From Actinomycetota bacterium (GTDB lineage Bacteria > Actinomycetota > Actinomycetes > Nanopelagicales > Nanopelagicaceae): a stretch of 52,287 nt of DNA. The DNA lies in contig JAPLBJ010000069.1 in assembly GCA_026392845.1 (NCBI GenBank), forward strand, positions 1 through 52,287, given 5' to 3'. Both the position numbers and the translations under genes were made by a program. Under the pieces are notes generated by a model. That model did no database searches. It was given only the letters and a program-made list of their open reading frames with translations, and was not told where the DNA came from. Shown piece by piece: positions 17,235-28,283 of the stretch (its first letter is position 1; each line of letters starts with the position of its first letter).

Positions 17235-18098
17235 ATGGCCACTCGCTACCTTCGATTTAGCTTAGGTCTCTTACTCTTTATTCAGAGTGCAATCATCCTG
17301 ACTGGTGGCGGCGTGCGACTAACAGGTTCTGGCCTCGGCTGCCCAACCTGGCCTGAATGTACTCCAGGCTCATATCGCCCCGTTGAGGGCCAAGTCGAAG
17401 GAGATTTTCACTCTTGGATTGAATTCGGAAATCGACTTCTCACCTTCGTGCTCCTTTTAGCTTCGATCATTGCAATTATCGCAGTATTGAAATCTGGAAG
17501 AAAAGATCTACGCACTCTCGTTCTTTTACAATTGCTGGGAATTTTTGGACAAGGTGTTCTGGGTGGCATCACAGTCCTAACAAACCTTAATCCAATTCCC
17601 GTAGCAGGCCATTTCTTGTTATCAATTGCATTAGTTGCTGCTGGAATTACTTTGTATCAGCAACACAATAAAAAATTTATAAAGATAGAGAAGATATCGC
17701 TCTTTGCTCGTATTCACCTTCTCTTCGCCATTACAGTAATCGTTCTTGGAACTATTGTTACTGGTACAGGACCCCACGCTGGTGATGTAGGGTCGCCACG
17801 TTTTGATTTTAAAATCCAAACTATTGCGCGGATTCATGCAGAAGTAGTAATTCTATTTTTATTGATTACCATCGCATATTATTTCGTTGGCAAACCATCG
17901 AGCGAAACAAAGAGACTCATCCGAATACTTGGGCTACTCAGTATTGCTCAAGGAATTCTGGGTTACGTGCAGTATTTTCAAGGTGTTCCAGAATTATTGG
18001 TCGCCCTTCACATGTTAGGTTCTATTCTTGTCTGGTTCGCAGCGTGGCGAATCTGGCTCTCAGCAACTCGCACTTCCACACCGATAACACTTGGATAG
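17235..18098 (+). CDS. ctaA: Heme A synthase (CtaA/Cox15)
   Basis: A membrane enzyme that oxidises the methyl group of heme O to give heme A for aa3 oxidase. The 287 residues hold about eight membrane segments. Visible landmarks are the outer-face Cys pair in GLGCPTWPEC, the conserved SWIEFGNRLLTF at the start of helix 2, and His residues in VAGHFLLS, RIHAEVVIL and LVALHMLGS that bind heme. It works with the SURF1 protein in oxidase maturation. The heme O synthase gene ctaB, usually close by in actinobacteria, is not in this window. Confidence 0.93.
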   Translation: MATRYLRFSLGLLLFIQSAIILTGGGVRLTGSGLGCPTWPECTPGSYRPVEGQVEGDFHSWIEFGNRLLTFVLLLASIIAIIAVLKSGRKDLRTLVLLQLLGIFGQGVLGGITVLTNLNPIPVAGHFLLSIALVAAGITLYQQHNKKFIKIEKISLFARIHLLFAITVIVLGTIVTGTGPHAGDVGSPRFDFKIQTIARIHAEVVILFLLITIAYYFVGKPSSETKRLIRILGLLSIAQGILGYVQYFQGVPELLVALHMLGSILVWFAAWRIWLSATRTSTPITLG

Positions 18099-18114
18099 AA
18101 AAGGGTCACACGCT

Positions 18115-20157
18115 ATGTCATCACTGCACCAATGGAGCGCGAACGACGATTTGGCAATTGCCCATGCACGCGCACTTGCTATGGACGCGGTACAAAAAGT
18201 TGGCAATGGCCATCCCGGTACTGCAATGTCACTCGCACCAGTTGCCTACAATCTTTTTCAACGTCATTTAGTCCATGACCCATCAGACCCTCAGTGGCTA
18301 GCTAGAGATCGATTTGTTTTATCCTGCGGTCATTCATCGCTCACTCTTTACATCCAACTATTCTTTAGTGGTTACGGCGTGGAAATTGAAGACCTGAAGA
18401 GTTTTAGAACATGGAATTCACTCACACCCGGGCATCCTGAATGGGGCCACACCGCAGGCGTTGAAATGACAACAGGACCGCTCGGTCAAGGTGTTGCAAC
18501 TGCAGTTGGTATGGCGATGGCTGCTAGATATGAGAAGGGCCTACTAGATCCGGATTCTGCGAAATCTATTTTCGATCACACTATCTGGGTGATTTGTTCT
18601 GATGGTGATTTACAAGAGGGAGTAAGTGCTGAGGCTTCATCTCTTGCTGGAACACAAGCACTTGGAAATCTAGTTCTTATCTACGATGACAATCGAATCT
18701 CTATCGAGGGTGATACACACGTAGCATTTACTGAAGATGTCAGTGCTCGCTACCGTGCATACGGCTGGCATGTCATTAATGTAGCTGCGCAAGGTGATGG
18801 AAATGTAGATCTACCTGCACTCGATAAAGCAATGACTGCTGCCAAGGCGCATACCTCTGCCCCATCTTTGATCAGAATGCACTCTGTCATTGCATGGCCG
18901 GCTCCAAAAGCGCAAGGAACTGCTAAGTCACACGGTTCGGCACTTGGTGATGGCGAAATTGCAGAGACTAAGAAATTACTTGGCCTCAATCCAGATGAAA
19001 ATTTTGCGATGCCAGCAGCACTCCTAGATCATGTTCGCCAAGTAAAGAATCGTGGAGCAGCTATTCGCAGTGACTGGGATACACAGTTTGCGAGTTGGTC
19101 AACAAAGAATCCAGATAAGGCGCAATTACTCTCACGACTACGTTCGCGAAAACTTCCCGATGGATGGGAAAAAGCGATACCTACTTTTGAAGCTGGAAAA
19201 GAGATTGCTACTCGCAAGGCATCAGGTGATGTTATTCAAGGGATTGCATCAGTACTTCCAGAATTTTGGGGCGGATCTGCTGACTTGGCAGAAAGTAATA
19301 ACACAACTATTGAGGGTTCTTCTTCATTCTTACCTGCAACTAGTGCGATGAAGAATACGAGTCCTTACGGTCGAGTTATTCACTTTGGTATTCGCGAACA
19401 TGCAATGGCTTCGATTCTCAACGGAATTTCATTACATGGTCTCACCAGAACTTTCGGTGGAACTTTTGCAGTATTTAGCGATTACATGCGAGCAGCTGTT
19501 CGTCTTGCATCACTGATGGGAGTTCCAAGTATTTTTGTGTGGACGCACGACTCCATTGGTTTGGGAGAAGATGGTCCTACGCATCAACCAGTTGAGCATT
19601 TCGCAGCACTGCGTGCGATTCCCGGCCTTGCAGTTATTCGTCCAGCCGATGCAAATGAAGTAGCGCAAGCATGGAAGAGCATTCTCAAGCGAGACAAGCC
19701 AGCCGGTATTTTGCTTTCGCGCCAAAACCTTCCTGTAGTTGATCGCACAACTCATGGGGATGCAGCAAATGTAGATAAAGGCGCTTACATTCTCAAGGAT
19801 TCTAAAAACCCAGTAGCCATAATCATCGCAACTGGATCTGAGGTGAGTATCGCTTTAGAAGCCCAGAAAGTTCTGGCTGAAAAAACTATTTCTGTGCGAG
19901 TAGTCAGTGCTCCATGTATTGAATGGTTCAACGAACAAAGCCGCACATATCGCGATGAAGTTCTACCTCCATCCATTACAAATCGTGTCAGCGTGGAAGC
20001 AGGCATTGCTCAAGGATGGCGCGAACTTATTGGGGATGAAGGCACTGCAATTTCCTTGGACCACTACGGAGCATCTGCCTCTGCATCAGTTCTTTTCAAA
20101 GAGTTTGGTTTCACCCCAGAAGCAATTGTTGATGCGGTAATTTCAGGAACAAAGTAA
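18115..20157 (+). CDS. tkt: Transketolase
   Basis: A thiamine diphosphate enzyme that moves two-carbon units in the non-oxidative pentose phosphate pathway. The ATG at 18115 is chosen, giving 680 residues. It has an AAAGGG ribosome site 10 nt upstream and lies 16 bp after ctaA, whereas an upstream TTG at 18091 would overlap ctaA. Motifs include GNGHPGTAMS, the CGHSSLTLY segment, the ThDP/metal motif SDGDLQEGVSAEAS...DDNRIS, and GIREHAMASILNG with the catalytic Glu. The gene normally next to it, tal, is missing: pgi follows with a TAATG overlap. Confidence 0.95.
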   Translation: MSSLHQWSANDDLAIAHARALAMDAVQKVGNGHPGTAMSLAPVAYNLFQRHLVHDPSDPQWLARDRFVLSCGHSSLTLYIQLFFSGYGVEIEDLKSFRTWNSLTPGHPEWGHTAGVEMTTGPLGQGVATAVGMAMAARYEKGLLDPDSAKSIFDHTIWVICSDGDLQEGVSAEASSLAGTQALGNLVLIYDDNRISIEGDTHVAFTEDVSARYRAYGWHVINVAAQGDGNVDLPALDKAMTAAKAHTSAPSLIRMHSVIAWPAPKAQGTAKSHGSALGDGEIAETKKLLGLNPDENFAMPAALLDHVRQVKNRGAAIRSDWDTQFASWSTKNPDKAQLLSRLRSRKLPDGWEKAIPTFEAGKEIATRKASGDVIQGIASVLPEFWGGSADLAESNNTTIEGSSSFLPATSAMKNTSPYGRVIHFGIREHAMASILNGISLHGLTRTFGGTFAVFSDYMRAAVRLASLMGVPSIFVWTHDSIGLGEDGPTHQPVEHFAALRAIPGLAVIRPADANEVAQAWKSILKRDKPAGILLSRQNLPVVDRTTHGDAANVDKGAYILKDSKNPVAIIIATGSEVSIALEAQKVLAEKTISVRVVSAPCIEWFNEQSRTYRDEVLPPSITNRVSVEAGIAQGWRELIGDEGTAISLDHYGASASASVLFKEFGFTPEAIVDAVISGTK

Positions 20158-21686
20158 TGAATTCTTTTGCATCAAAGGTGTCGCCTGCCGATCGTCAAAG
20201 CACTTTGTATGCCCGTATTTCTGATGCGCATCAGCGCTTAGCGAAAAAGGATCCAACCATTTGGGGCCCTGATGCGATGGCAGAGGCAACTATTCGTCTG
20301 AATTGGGTAGACCTGCCAGAAAAATCACGAGAACTCTTGCCTACAGTAGATGCACTTGCTGCTAAGCATCGTGATAAGAAATATGTGGTTCTAGCAGGAA
20401 TGGGTGGATCATCACTTGGACCCGAAGTGATTGCACAGACTTATAAAAGGAATTTGTTTATTCTTGATTCAACCGATCCCCATTACCTCGAGAATGTACT
20501 CTCTGGAAAGTTGGAAGAGACTCTTGTTGTTGTTAGCTCAAAATCGGGTTCAACAATTGAGACTGCATCAGCCCGAGCATTCTTTGCCCGCGAATTCGAA
20601 AAAGCTGGACTAGCACTAGCGGAACACATGCTCATTGTTACCGACCCTGGCTCCCCCTTAGATAAAGAGTCACGAGCACAAGGTCTCAGTGTTATAAATG
20701 CAGACCCTAATGTCGGCGGACGATTTAGCGTTCTTAGCGCATTCGGTTTAGTGCCATCTGCACTTATTGGCGTTGATATTTCCATACTTCTCGATAGTGC
20801 AATTGATGCTCAAAGAGATTTCCTCAACTCCCCACAAGCAATACTTGATTGCGCTTATGTACTTGCAACCGCCGGTCAATACCTCACCTTCACGGATGAA
20901 AATAGCGGAATGCCCGGGCTGAGCGATTGGATCGAACAATTAGTTGCTGAATCAACTGGCAAAAACCAAGTGGGACGTCTTCCAGTTGTTGTTGAAAATG
21001 CACAAGAAGGTAACGAAGGAGATCCACTCCGTATTTCATTTACCGGTAATGCAGATTGCGTTGTATCTGGCGATCTTGGTGCGCAGTTCATTACATGGGA
21101 ATGGCTCACTGCACTGGTTGGTGCGGCGCTTGAAATTGATCCATTCAATCAACCCAATGTGACTGAGGCAAAGGAGCAAACTTCCACACTTCTTGCTGAA
21201 TGGTCTGGCACGTTGCCAATATTTGTAGCAGAAAATACAGATAAATCAATTGCGATCTTTGGTGAAGGTAATTCAGTACTCGCCTCGCTTCAAGAATTTA
21301 TCTCCAATATTCCAGAAGATGGCTACATTGCAATCATGGCTTACTTAGATCGTGCAGACGATGTAGAGATAACAAAATTGAGGAAAATTCTTGCTGCTAA
21401 ATCAAAGCGGCCTGTCACTTTTGGTTGGGGCCCACGCTTCTTGCATTCAACTGGCCAATTCCATAAAGGTGGGCAACGCAATGGTGCTTTCCTGCAAATT
21501 ACAGGAAAATGCGATATTGATTTTGCAATTCCAGGAAAGAATTTCGGATTTGAAACACTCTTGATGGCTCAAGCACTTGGTGATGGTCGTGCCCTTGAAT
21601 CTCGTTCTTATCCATTACTGCGCCTACACCTAAATTCGCGTAGAAATGGAATTGGCGAGCTACTAGAAGCAGCCCGCCAACTTTAG
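20157..21686 (+). CDS. pgi: Glucose-6-phosphate isomerase (actinobacterial type)
   Basis: Interconverts glucose 6-phosphate and fructose 6-phosphate. The 509-residue protein belongs to the SIS-fold Pgi family. GMGGSSLGPEVIAQTY (about 82-97) binds the phosphate, SSKSGSTIETASA (about 123-135) is the second sugar-phosphate loop, and FHKGGQRNGAFLQITG lies near the C-terminus. It resembles the Pgi half of transaldolase/Pgi fusion proteins, but no transaldolase domain is present. It is coupled to tkt by TAATG and ends 13 bp from the convergent rbpA. Confidence 0.88.
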   Translation: MNSFASKVSPADRQSTLYARISDAHQRLAKKDPTIWGPDAMAEATIRLNWVDLPEKSRELLPTVDALAAKHRDKKYVVLAGMGGSSLGPEVIAQTYKRNLFILDSTDPHYLENVLSGKLEETLVVVSSKSGSTIETASARAFFAREFEKAGLALAEHMLIVTDPGSPLDKESRAQGLSVINADPNVGGRFSVLSAFGLVPSALIGVDISILLDSAIDAQRDFLNSPQAILDCAYVLATAGQYLTFTDENSGMPGLSDWIEQLVAESTGKNQVGRLPVVVENAQEGNEGDPLRISFTGNADCVVSGDLGAQFITWEWLTALVGAALEIDPFNQPNVTEAKEQTSTLLAEWSGTLPIFVAENTDKSIAIFGEGNSVLASLQEFISNIPEDGYIAIMAYLDRADDVEITKLRKILAAKSKRPVTFGWGPRFLHSTGQFHKGGQRNGAFLQITGKCDIDFAIPGKNFGFETLLMAQALGDGRALESRSYPLLRLHLNSRRNGIGELLEAARQL

Positions 21687-21699
21687 TTCTTAGAAACTT

Positions 21700-22038
21700 T
21701 TATTCATCATCTCCGCGTAATTTACGGAGCGCATCTTCAAGAATGCGAGCACCTTCTGCATCTGTGCGACGCTCTTTTACATAAGCAAGGTGAGTTTTGT
21801 ATGGCTCATTCTTGACTGGGCTAGGTGGATTATTTTTATCACGACCTGCCGGGAATCCGCACTTTGGGCAATCCCACTCAGCAGGAATGACGACTGTCTC
21901 TTCTTCAGCAAATGATGGACGAACTTCGTGTCCATTTGAGCACCAGTACGAGACGTGTGAACGAGCAATCGAATCACCGCGCTCGGCTTCACCCATAGGG
22001 CCGGCACCGACGCGACTTCCACGAATTGCACTTGCCAT
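21700..22038 (-). CDS. rbpA: RNA polymerase-binding protein RbpA
   Basis: An actinobacterial transcription factor that binds RNA polymerase and the group I/II sigma factor and stabilises the open promoter complex. The 112 residues show the N-terminal tail MASAIRGSRVGAGPMGE, a zinc ribbon (YWCSNGH and WDCPKCGF), the basic linker and a C-terminal sigma-interacting helix (EGARILEDALRKLRG). A GAAGGAGT ribosome site stands 5 nt before the ATG. It is a lineage marker for the whole window. Confidence 0.96.
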   Translation of the reverse strand: MASAIRGSRVGAGPMGEAERGDSIARSHVSYWCSNGHEVRPSFAEEETVVIPAEWDCPKCGFPAGRDKNNPPSPVKNEPYKTHLAYVKERRTDAEGARILEDALRKLRGDDE

Positions 22039-22069
22039 CTTTTACTCCTTCAAAGAATTAGAAATCGGT

Positions 22070-22297
22070 TTACTTCAAGACCAAACTCAGTGCCACAACA
22101 AGTGCGAACCAAAGACCGCCAACAACGATAGTGATGCGATCAAGGTTGCGTTCTACAACGGATGAACCACCATAGTTTGAAGAGATACCACCGCCGAAAA
22201 GATCGGAGAGTCCGCTTCCCTTGCCCTTGTGGAGAAGCACAAGCAGGATCATTACAACGCTCGTTACAACGAGCAGAATTGATAGAGCTAATTTCAC
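22070..22297 (-). CDS. secG: Preprotein translocase subunit SecG
   Basis: A small subunit of the SecYEG channel that assists protein export. The 75 residues form two membrane helices (about 3-21 and 52-72) around a glycine-rich loop with GKGSGLSDLFGGGI, the family hallmark. The start is GTG with AGGAGT five bases upstream. It sits between rbpA and tpiA, as in other actinobacteria. Confidence 0.93.
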   Translation of the reverse strand: MKLALSILLVVTSVVMILLVLLHKGKGSGLSDLFGGGISSNYGGSSVVERNLDRITIVVGGLWFALVVALSLVLK

Positions 22298-22340
22298 GTT
22301 GGACTCCTGTAGGTAACTAGATGGGTAAGGATACTAGGGA

Positions 22341-23114
22341 TTAGCCAGCAAGATGGAATTTAGCGATTTTCGCCAATTCTTCAGGATCTAGGCTCGCCCC
22401 GCCTATGAGTGCGCCATCGACATCGCCCTGCTTCATAATTTCGACGATATTTGAAGATTTTACAGAACCCCCGTAGAGAATTCTCATCGCAGCAGCAATC
22501 TCGGCAGAGCCAATAGTTTCAATCTCTTCGCGAATAGCGGCGCAGACTTCTTGTGCATCTTCTGGCGTTGCAGTCTTTCCTGTACCGATTGCCCAGACTG
22601 GCTCATAAGCAATAACAATTTTTTTCAGTTCTGGCTTTGTGAGGCCCTCAAGTCCAGCGCGAATTTGGCGAATCACATGGGAAACATGTGTTCCTGACTC
22701 ACGCACTGGCAACTCTTCTCCAACACAAAAAATTGGTGTGATTTCATTAGCAAGAGCAGCTTTAATTTTGCGGTTTATAAGGGCATCGCTCTCTTGATGA
22801 ATTGCACGTCGCTCTGAGTGACCGAGTACAACAAATGTGCAACCAAGCTTTGCAAGCATTGAGCCAGAGATATCTCCTGTAAAGGCACCCGATGCATCTG
22901 GTGACATATCTTGCGCACCGTATAGAAGTCGAAGACGATCTCCATCGACCAGAGTTTGAATTGAACGTATATCTGTGAAGGGAGGAATGATCGCTACATC
23001 GACAGCATCGTAATCTTTATCATCAAGGCTATAAACGAGTTTTTGCGCAACCGCAATTGCTTCAAGATGATTGAGGTTCATCTTCCAATTACCTGCCATG
23101 AGTGGCTTACGCAT
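22341..23114 (-). CDS. tpiA: Triosephosphate isomerase
   Basis: Interconverts dihydroxyacetone phosphate and glyceraldehyde 3-phosphate. The 257-residue TIM barrel shows GNWKMN (residues 8-13), LGHSERR with the electrophilic His (about 97-103), [14 protein letters not shown] with the catalytic Glu and loop 6 (about 169-182), and [17 protein letters not shown] precedes the ATG. It is the third gene of the gap-pgk-tpiA glycolytic run. Confidence 0.97.
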   Translation of the reverse strand: MRKPLMAGNWKMNLNHLEAIAVAQKLVYSLDDKDYDAVDVAIIPPFTDIRSIQTLVDGDRLRLLYGAQDMSPDASGAFTGDISGSMLAKLGCTFVVLGHSERRAIHQESDALINRKIKAALANEITPIFCVGEELPVRESGTHVSHVIRQIRAGLEGLTKPELKKIVIAYEPVWAIGTGKTATPEDAQEVCAAIREEIETIGSAEIAAAMRILYGGSVKSSNIVEIMKQGDVDGALIGGASLDPEELAKIAKFHLAG

Positions 23115-23139
23115 GTATTACCCCTTTATAGATTATGGA

Positions 23140-24329
23140 TTACTGCAGATCTAAAGCAACTAAACCAGGAAGTTCTTTACCCTCAAGATACTCAAGGGAT
23201 GCTCCTCCACCTGTCGAAATATATCCGAAATCAGAATCTGCGAAACCAAGCGCTCTAACAGCAGCTGCTGAGTCTCCCCCACCAACGACTGAGATGCCTG
23301 AAACCTTAGTCAGCGCTTCTGCAACTACTTTTGTTCCTTGAGCGAATGCAGCAAATTCGAATACACCCATAGGGCCATTCCAGAATACTGTTTTGCACTT
23401 TTCAATTGCTTTCGCAAAATCCTTTGCAGATTCTGGTCCAATATCTAGTCCCATTTGATCAGCAGGAATTGCATCAGCGCTTACGAGTGTTGCTGGTGCA
23501 TCTACTGAAAAACTAGGTGCTACAAGGATGTCAGTAGGTAAGTGAAGTTCTACTCCATTTTTCGCAGCCTGTGCGATGAGATCTTTGACTGTTGGAATCA
23601 AATCTCTTTCGACTAGGGAGGAACCAATCTCTTTGCCTTGTGCTGCAAGGAATGTGAAGACCATTCCCCCGCCTATAGCCATGACATTGACCTTGTCTAA
23701 AAGATTTGAAATAACTGCAATCTTGTCTGAAACTTTCGCTCCACCTAGTACGACTCCATATGGCTTATCTGGACTTTGGGTAAGTTTCTTAAGAACTTCT
23801 ACCTCTGCAGAAACGAGGAAGCCTGCTGCATGTGGAAGCAACTTTGGAAGATCATAGACAGATGCATGCTTGCGATGAACTGCCCCAAAACCATCTCCAA
23901 CGTAGAAATCTGCAAGTTTTGCTAATTCGGCCGCAAGTAGAGCGCGTTCGCTCTCTTCTTTACTTGTTTCAGCAGCGCTATAGCGAATATTTTCAAGAAG
24001 TAATATCTCTCCTGCTCTTAGACTCTGAGCGCTCTTTGTTACTTCACTTCCAATAACTTCACCAGGAAAAATTATTTCCTTACCCAGAAGTTCACCTAGT
24101 CGAAGTGCAACTGGAGCAAGAGATAACTCTGGCTTTGCCTCGCCTTTAGGTCTTCCTAAGTGTGCAGCGATAACTATCGAAGCGCCTTTTTCAAGAAGAG
24201 CTTTTATCGTTGGAAGCGAAGCTTTAATACGTCCATCATCTTTGATGACACCATCTTTCAATGGGACATTGAGATCACAGCGAAGAAAGACTCGCTTTCC
24301 AACGAGTTCAAGTGATGCAAAATCTTGCA

Positions 24330-24330
<1 letters not shown>
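23140..24330 (-). CDS. pgk: Phosphoglycerate kinase
   Basis: Transfers phosphate from 1,3-bisphosphoglycerate to ADP. At 396 residues it is typical for bacteria. CDLNVPLKDG (about 19-28) and HLGRPKGE (about 58-65) form the substrate site, GGAKVSDKI (about 196-204) the hinge region, and NGPMGVFE and GGGDSAAAV the nucleotide site. Its ATG overlaps the gap stop (TAATG), so Gap and Pgk are translationally coupled. Confidence 0.97.
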
Positions 24331-25378
<1,048 letters not shown>

Positions 25379-25445
25379 ACGCGAATATGACAAATAATCT
25401 GCCACAACACTGGGGTCGTGGCTAATCCTATCAGTGGAACTAGGA

Positions 25446-26426
25446 CTACTCCCCAAGCAAATCAGGCGAGAGGCCAGCTTCGGTATCGGGAATTCCGAGA
25501 TCATTGGCGCGCTTATCAGCCATAGCAAGGAGGCGACGAATACGTCCTGCAATTGCATCCTTCGTCATCGCCGGAGTCGCAAGTGAACCTAACTCTTCAA
25601 GACTTGCCTGCCCGTGGTTAATACGCAGTTCACCCGCCTCTTTGAGATGTTCTGGAATCGTTTCGCCAAGAATTTCCATTGCGCGTTGCACGCGAGCTGC
25701 TGCGGCAACTGCTGCTCTCGCTGAACGACGCAGATTCGCATCATCAAAATTTGCTAAGCGATTTGCTGTCGCACGAACTTCACGACGCATACGTCGCTCT
25801 TCCCATGCCAAGACACTTTCGTGTGCACCAAGTCGAGTGAGCAAGACTCCAATTGCATCACCATCTCGAATAACAACGCGATCAACACCGCGAACTTCGC
25901 GAGCTTTCGCAACGATACCTAGGCGTCGCGCAGCACCAACGAGTGCAAGGGCAGCCTCTGGTCCAGGACATGTAATTTCTAGTGAAGATGAGCGACCTGG
26001 TTCAGTGAGAGAACCGTGCGCGATAAAGGCACCACGCCATGCAGCCTCTGAGTCACACGTCGCTGCAGAAACTACCTGTGGCGGCAGTCCACGAACTGGG
26101 CGCCCTTGTGCATCGACTAAACCTGTTTGACGAGCAAGTGCTTCGCCTTCGTTGATAACGCGAACAACGTATCGTGAACCTTTGCGTAACCCGCTTGATG
26201 AGAGAACTGCTAAGTCGCTCTCATGTCCGTAAATATCAGAGATATCTTTGCGGAGTCTGCGAGCACTTTGCGCTGTATCTAATTCAACTTCAATCACTAT
26301 TTTCCCTGCAGCAATATGCAGCCCGCCAGCAAATCGAAGAAGAGAAGATACCTCGGCTTTGCGGCAGCATGGTTTAGTTATTGAGAGACGACTGAGTTCG
26401 TCCTTTACTGATGATGTCATTGCCAT
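25446..26426 (-). CDS. whiA: DNA-binding protein WhiA
   Basis: WhiA is a conserved Gram-positive DNA-binding protein. In streptomycetes it triggers sporulation division genes together with WhiB, and in simpler bacteria it influences growth and division. The start [14 protein letters not shown] fits the family, giving 326 residues. An N-terminal LAGLIDADG-homing-endonuclease-like fold is followed by a C-terminal helix-turn-helix (about 270-310, [25 protein letters not shown] region). It completes the conserved rapZ-yvcK-whiA set. The organism need not sporulate. Confidence 0.95.
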   Translation of the reverse strand: MAMTSSVKDELSRLSITKPCCRKAEVSSLLRFAGGLHIAAGKIVIEVELDTAQSARRLRKDISDIYGHESDLAVLSSSGLRKGSRYVVRVINEGEALARQTGLVDAQGRPVRGLPPQVVSAATCDSEAAWRGAFIAHGSLTEPGRSSSLEITCPGPEAALALVGAARRLGIVAKAREVRGVDRVVIRDGDAIGVLLTRLGAHESVLAWEERRMRREVRATANRLANFDDANLRRSARAAVAAAARVQRAMEILGETIPEHLKEAGELRINHGQASLEELGSLATPAMTKDAIAGRIRRLLAMADKRANDLGIPDTEAGLSPDLLGE

Positions 26427-26430
26427 GGGC

Positions 26431-27381
26431 TTATCCAATCAGGCTTTGCCTGAAAATGTGGCTCAATTGGGATGCTAATTTTTTTTCATCGTGATGAACA
26501 CTGCCAGGAGCTTTACGAATATCAGCAATTACGAGCTCTCCCCCGTAATCGCGTGCAAGTGATTCAAGAGAAGTGCGATTTCTCGCAACAGATGGATCTA
26601 CTAGAAAATATTCTATTTGTAATTCAGGGGCATAGCGATGGAAAAGTTCCAGGTGTTCTTCAGGTGTAGAGCCTGCAAATTCTTCCCCTGGTGTTTGCGG
26701 ATGTGCATCTAGATTGAGAATAACGATCTTGCGCGCCGAGCTCGCTTCCAGTGCCTCGCGTTGTTGGGGTACTAAAAGATGTGGAATGACGCTAGAGAAC
26801 CACGAACCTGGTCCCATAGTTATCCATTGTGCATCTCGGATTGCATCTAGCGCCTCGGGTCTCGCGCGCGGATTTTCAGGAATTATGGTGAGAGATTCGA
26901 TTCGTCCCTTTGCAGTTGCAACTTCTTTTTGTCCTCGCACAACAATGCGACCTGTAGATGTATTGAATCGACCCTCAATATCTAGTGGAACTGATGCCAT
27001 AGGCAGCACTCGACCAATAACTTTGAGCAGCGTTCCTACGCGATCTAATCCTTGAACGGGATCTTCATCGCGATCCCATAGTGCTGCAAGCAATAAATTT
27101 CCAACGGCATGACCATCGAGTTCGCCATCACTTGTAAATCGATACTGCATGATTTGCGCCCAACTGCGCCCCCATTCGTCATCAGAACAGAGCGCAGCAA
27201 GAGCCATACGTAAATCCCCAGGTGGAAATATTGGAAATTCAGCGCGCAGGCGACCACTTGATCCACCATTATCGGCAACTGTAACTATTGCCGTGATCTG
27301 ATCAGTAATTGTGCGCAAAGCACTTAATGTATTCGCAAGGCCATGCCCGCCGCCTAAAGCAACAACGCGTGGAGAACTCAT
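26431..27381 (-). CDS. yvcK: YvcK-family gluconeogenesis factor / UDP-sugar binding protein
   Basis: A CofD-like family protein that binds UDP-N-acetylglucosamine in Bacillus and links carbon supply to cell-wall synthesis. The 316 residues show [13 protein letters not shown] (about 10-22), [12 protein letters not shown] (about 36-47) and [18 protein letters not shown], which are diagnostic. It overlaps rapZ by ATGA and ends 4 bp before whiA, so the three are co-translated. Confidence 0.95.
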   Translation of the reverse strand: MSSPRVVALGGGHGLANTLSALRTITDQITAIVTVADNGGSSGRLRAEFPIFPPGDLRMALAALCSDDEWGRSWAQIMQYRFTSDGELDGHAVGNLLLAALWDRDEDPVQGLDRVGTLLKVIGRVLPMASVPLDIEGRFNTSTGRIVVRGQKEVATAKGRIESLTIIPENPRARPEALDAIRDAQWITMGPGSWFSSVIPHLLVPQQREALEASSARKIVILNLDAHPQTPGEEFAGSTPEEHLELFHRYAPELQIEYFLVDPSVARNRTSLESLARDYGGELVIADIRKAPGSVHHDEKKLASQLSHIFRQSLIG

Positions 27382-28262
27382 TCACGACCTACATCACGAT
27401 GAGTAGCGTGTGCTGAGATCTCCAACTTCTGTGCATTCGAATTGAGAAGTCGGGCTAACTCTTGTGCAATTGCAACGCTTCTATGTTTTCCACCTGTGCA
27501 GCCAACTGCCACAGTCAGATATTTCTTACCTTCGTTGAGGTATCCAGGGATCATCATTTCAACTAACGAAACGTATTTTTCTACAAAATCTTCGACGCCT
27601 TCACTACCCAATACTTCCTTACTAACTTCATTAGATAATCCATTGAGGGGTCTAAGTGCTGGGATCCAATGCGGGTTTGGAATATGGCGACAATCTAAAA
27701 CAAGATCGGAGTCAACCGGTATTCCATATTTATATCCAAAAGAGAGAATATTGATTCGAATTCCATCGAGCGTTCCGGCTGCAAATATTTCACCCGTGCG
27801 CTTCTCCAATTGGTGCACATTGAGATTTGAAGTATCAATGACAATATCTGCCTGGGACTTGACTTCTTCTAATCTCTCTCGCTCGCGCGCAATTCCATCT
27901 ACGATTCGGTCCTTACCTTGTAGCGGATGTGGACGGCGTGTTGATTCAAATCTTTGAACCAGCGCTTGATCAGTCGAATCCAAAAAGAGCAATCGATATT
28001 TAGAACCAGAATCGGTAATTGATTTGAGAGAGTGCATCAAGTCATCAAAGAATTCACCGCCACGAACATCGACCACGACTGCAAAAGATTTCGCTTCGCT
28101 GCCGGTGCCTTGAGTGAGTAATTGCATCAGAAGTGCCGGCGGCAGGTTATCAACAACATACCAACCTAAATCCTCGAGTGCATGCGCCACGGTCGAACGG
28201 CCGGCACCCGACATTCCCGTAACGATCAGCATCTCTTTCGTCATCTTCCTATCCTGCATCAT
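27378..28262 (-). CDS. rapZ: RapZ-family nucleotide-binding protein
   Basis: A P-loop protein of the RapZ/YvcJ family. In E. coli RapZ directs small RNA decay for glucosamine synthesis; in Gram-positives the role is less clear. Walker A is GMSGAGRST (about 16-24), followed by DLGWYVVDNLPP, DSTDQALVQRFESTRRPHPL and, near the C-terminus, VGCTGGKHRSVAIA. The start is uncertain: ATG codons at 28262, 28259 and 28244 all work, and the last has an AGGA site 7 nt upstream. I give the longest, 294 residues. Confidence 0.93.
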   Translation of the reverse strand: MMQDRKMTKEMLIVTGMSGAGRSTVAHALEDLGWYVVDNLPPALLMQLLTQGTGSEAKSFAVVVDVRGGEFFDDLMHSLKSITDSGSKYRLLFLDSTDQALVQRFESTRRPHPLQGKDRIVDGIARERERLEEVKSQADIVIDTSNLNVHQLEKRTGEIFAAGTLDGIRINILSFGYKYGIPVDSDLVLDCRHIPNPHWIPALRPLNGLSNEVSKEVLGSEGVEDFVEKYVSLVEMMIPGYLNEGKKYLTVAVGCTGGKHRSVAIAQELARLLNSNAQKLEISAHATHRDVGRE

Positions 28263-28283
28263 CTGTCAAGGACCCTCATGCAA

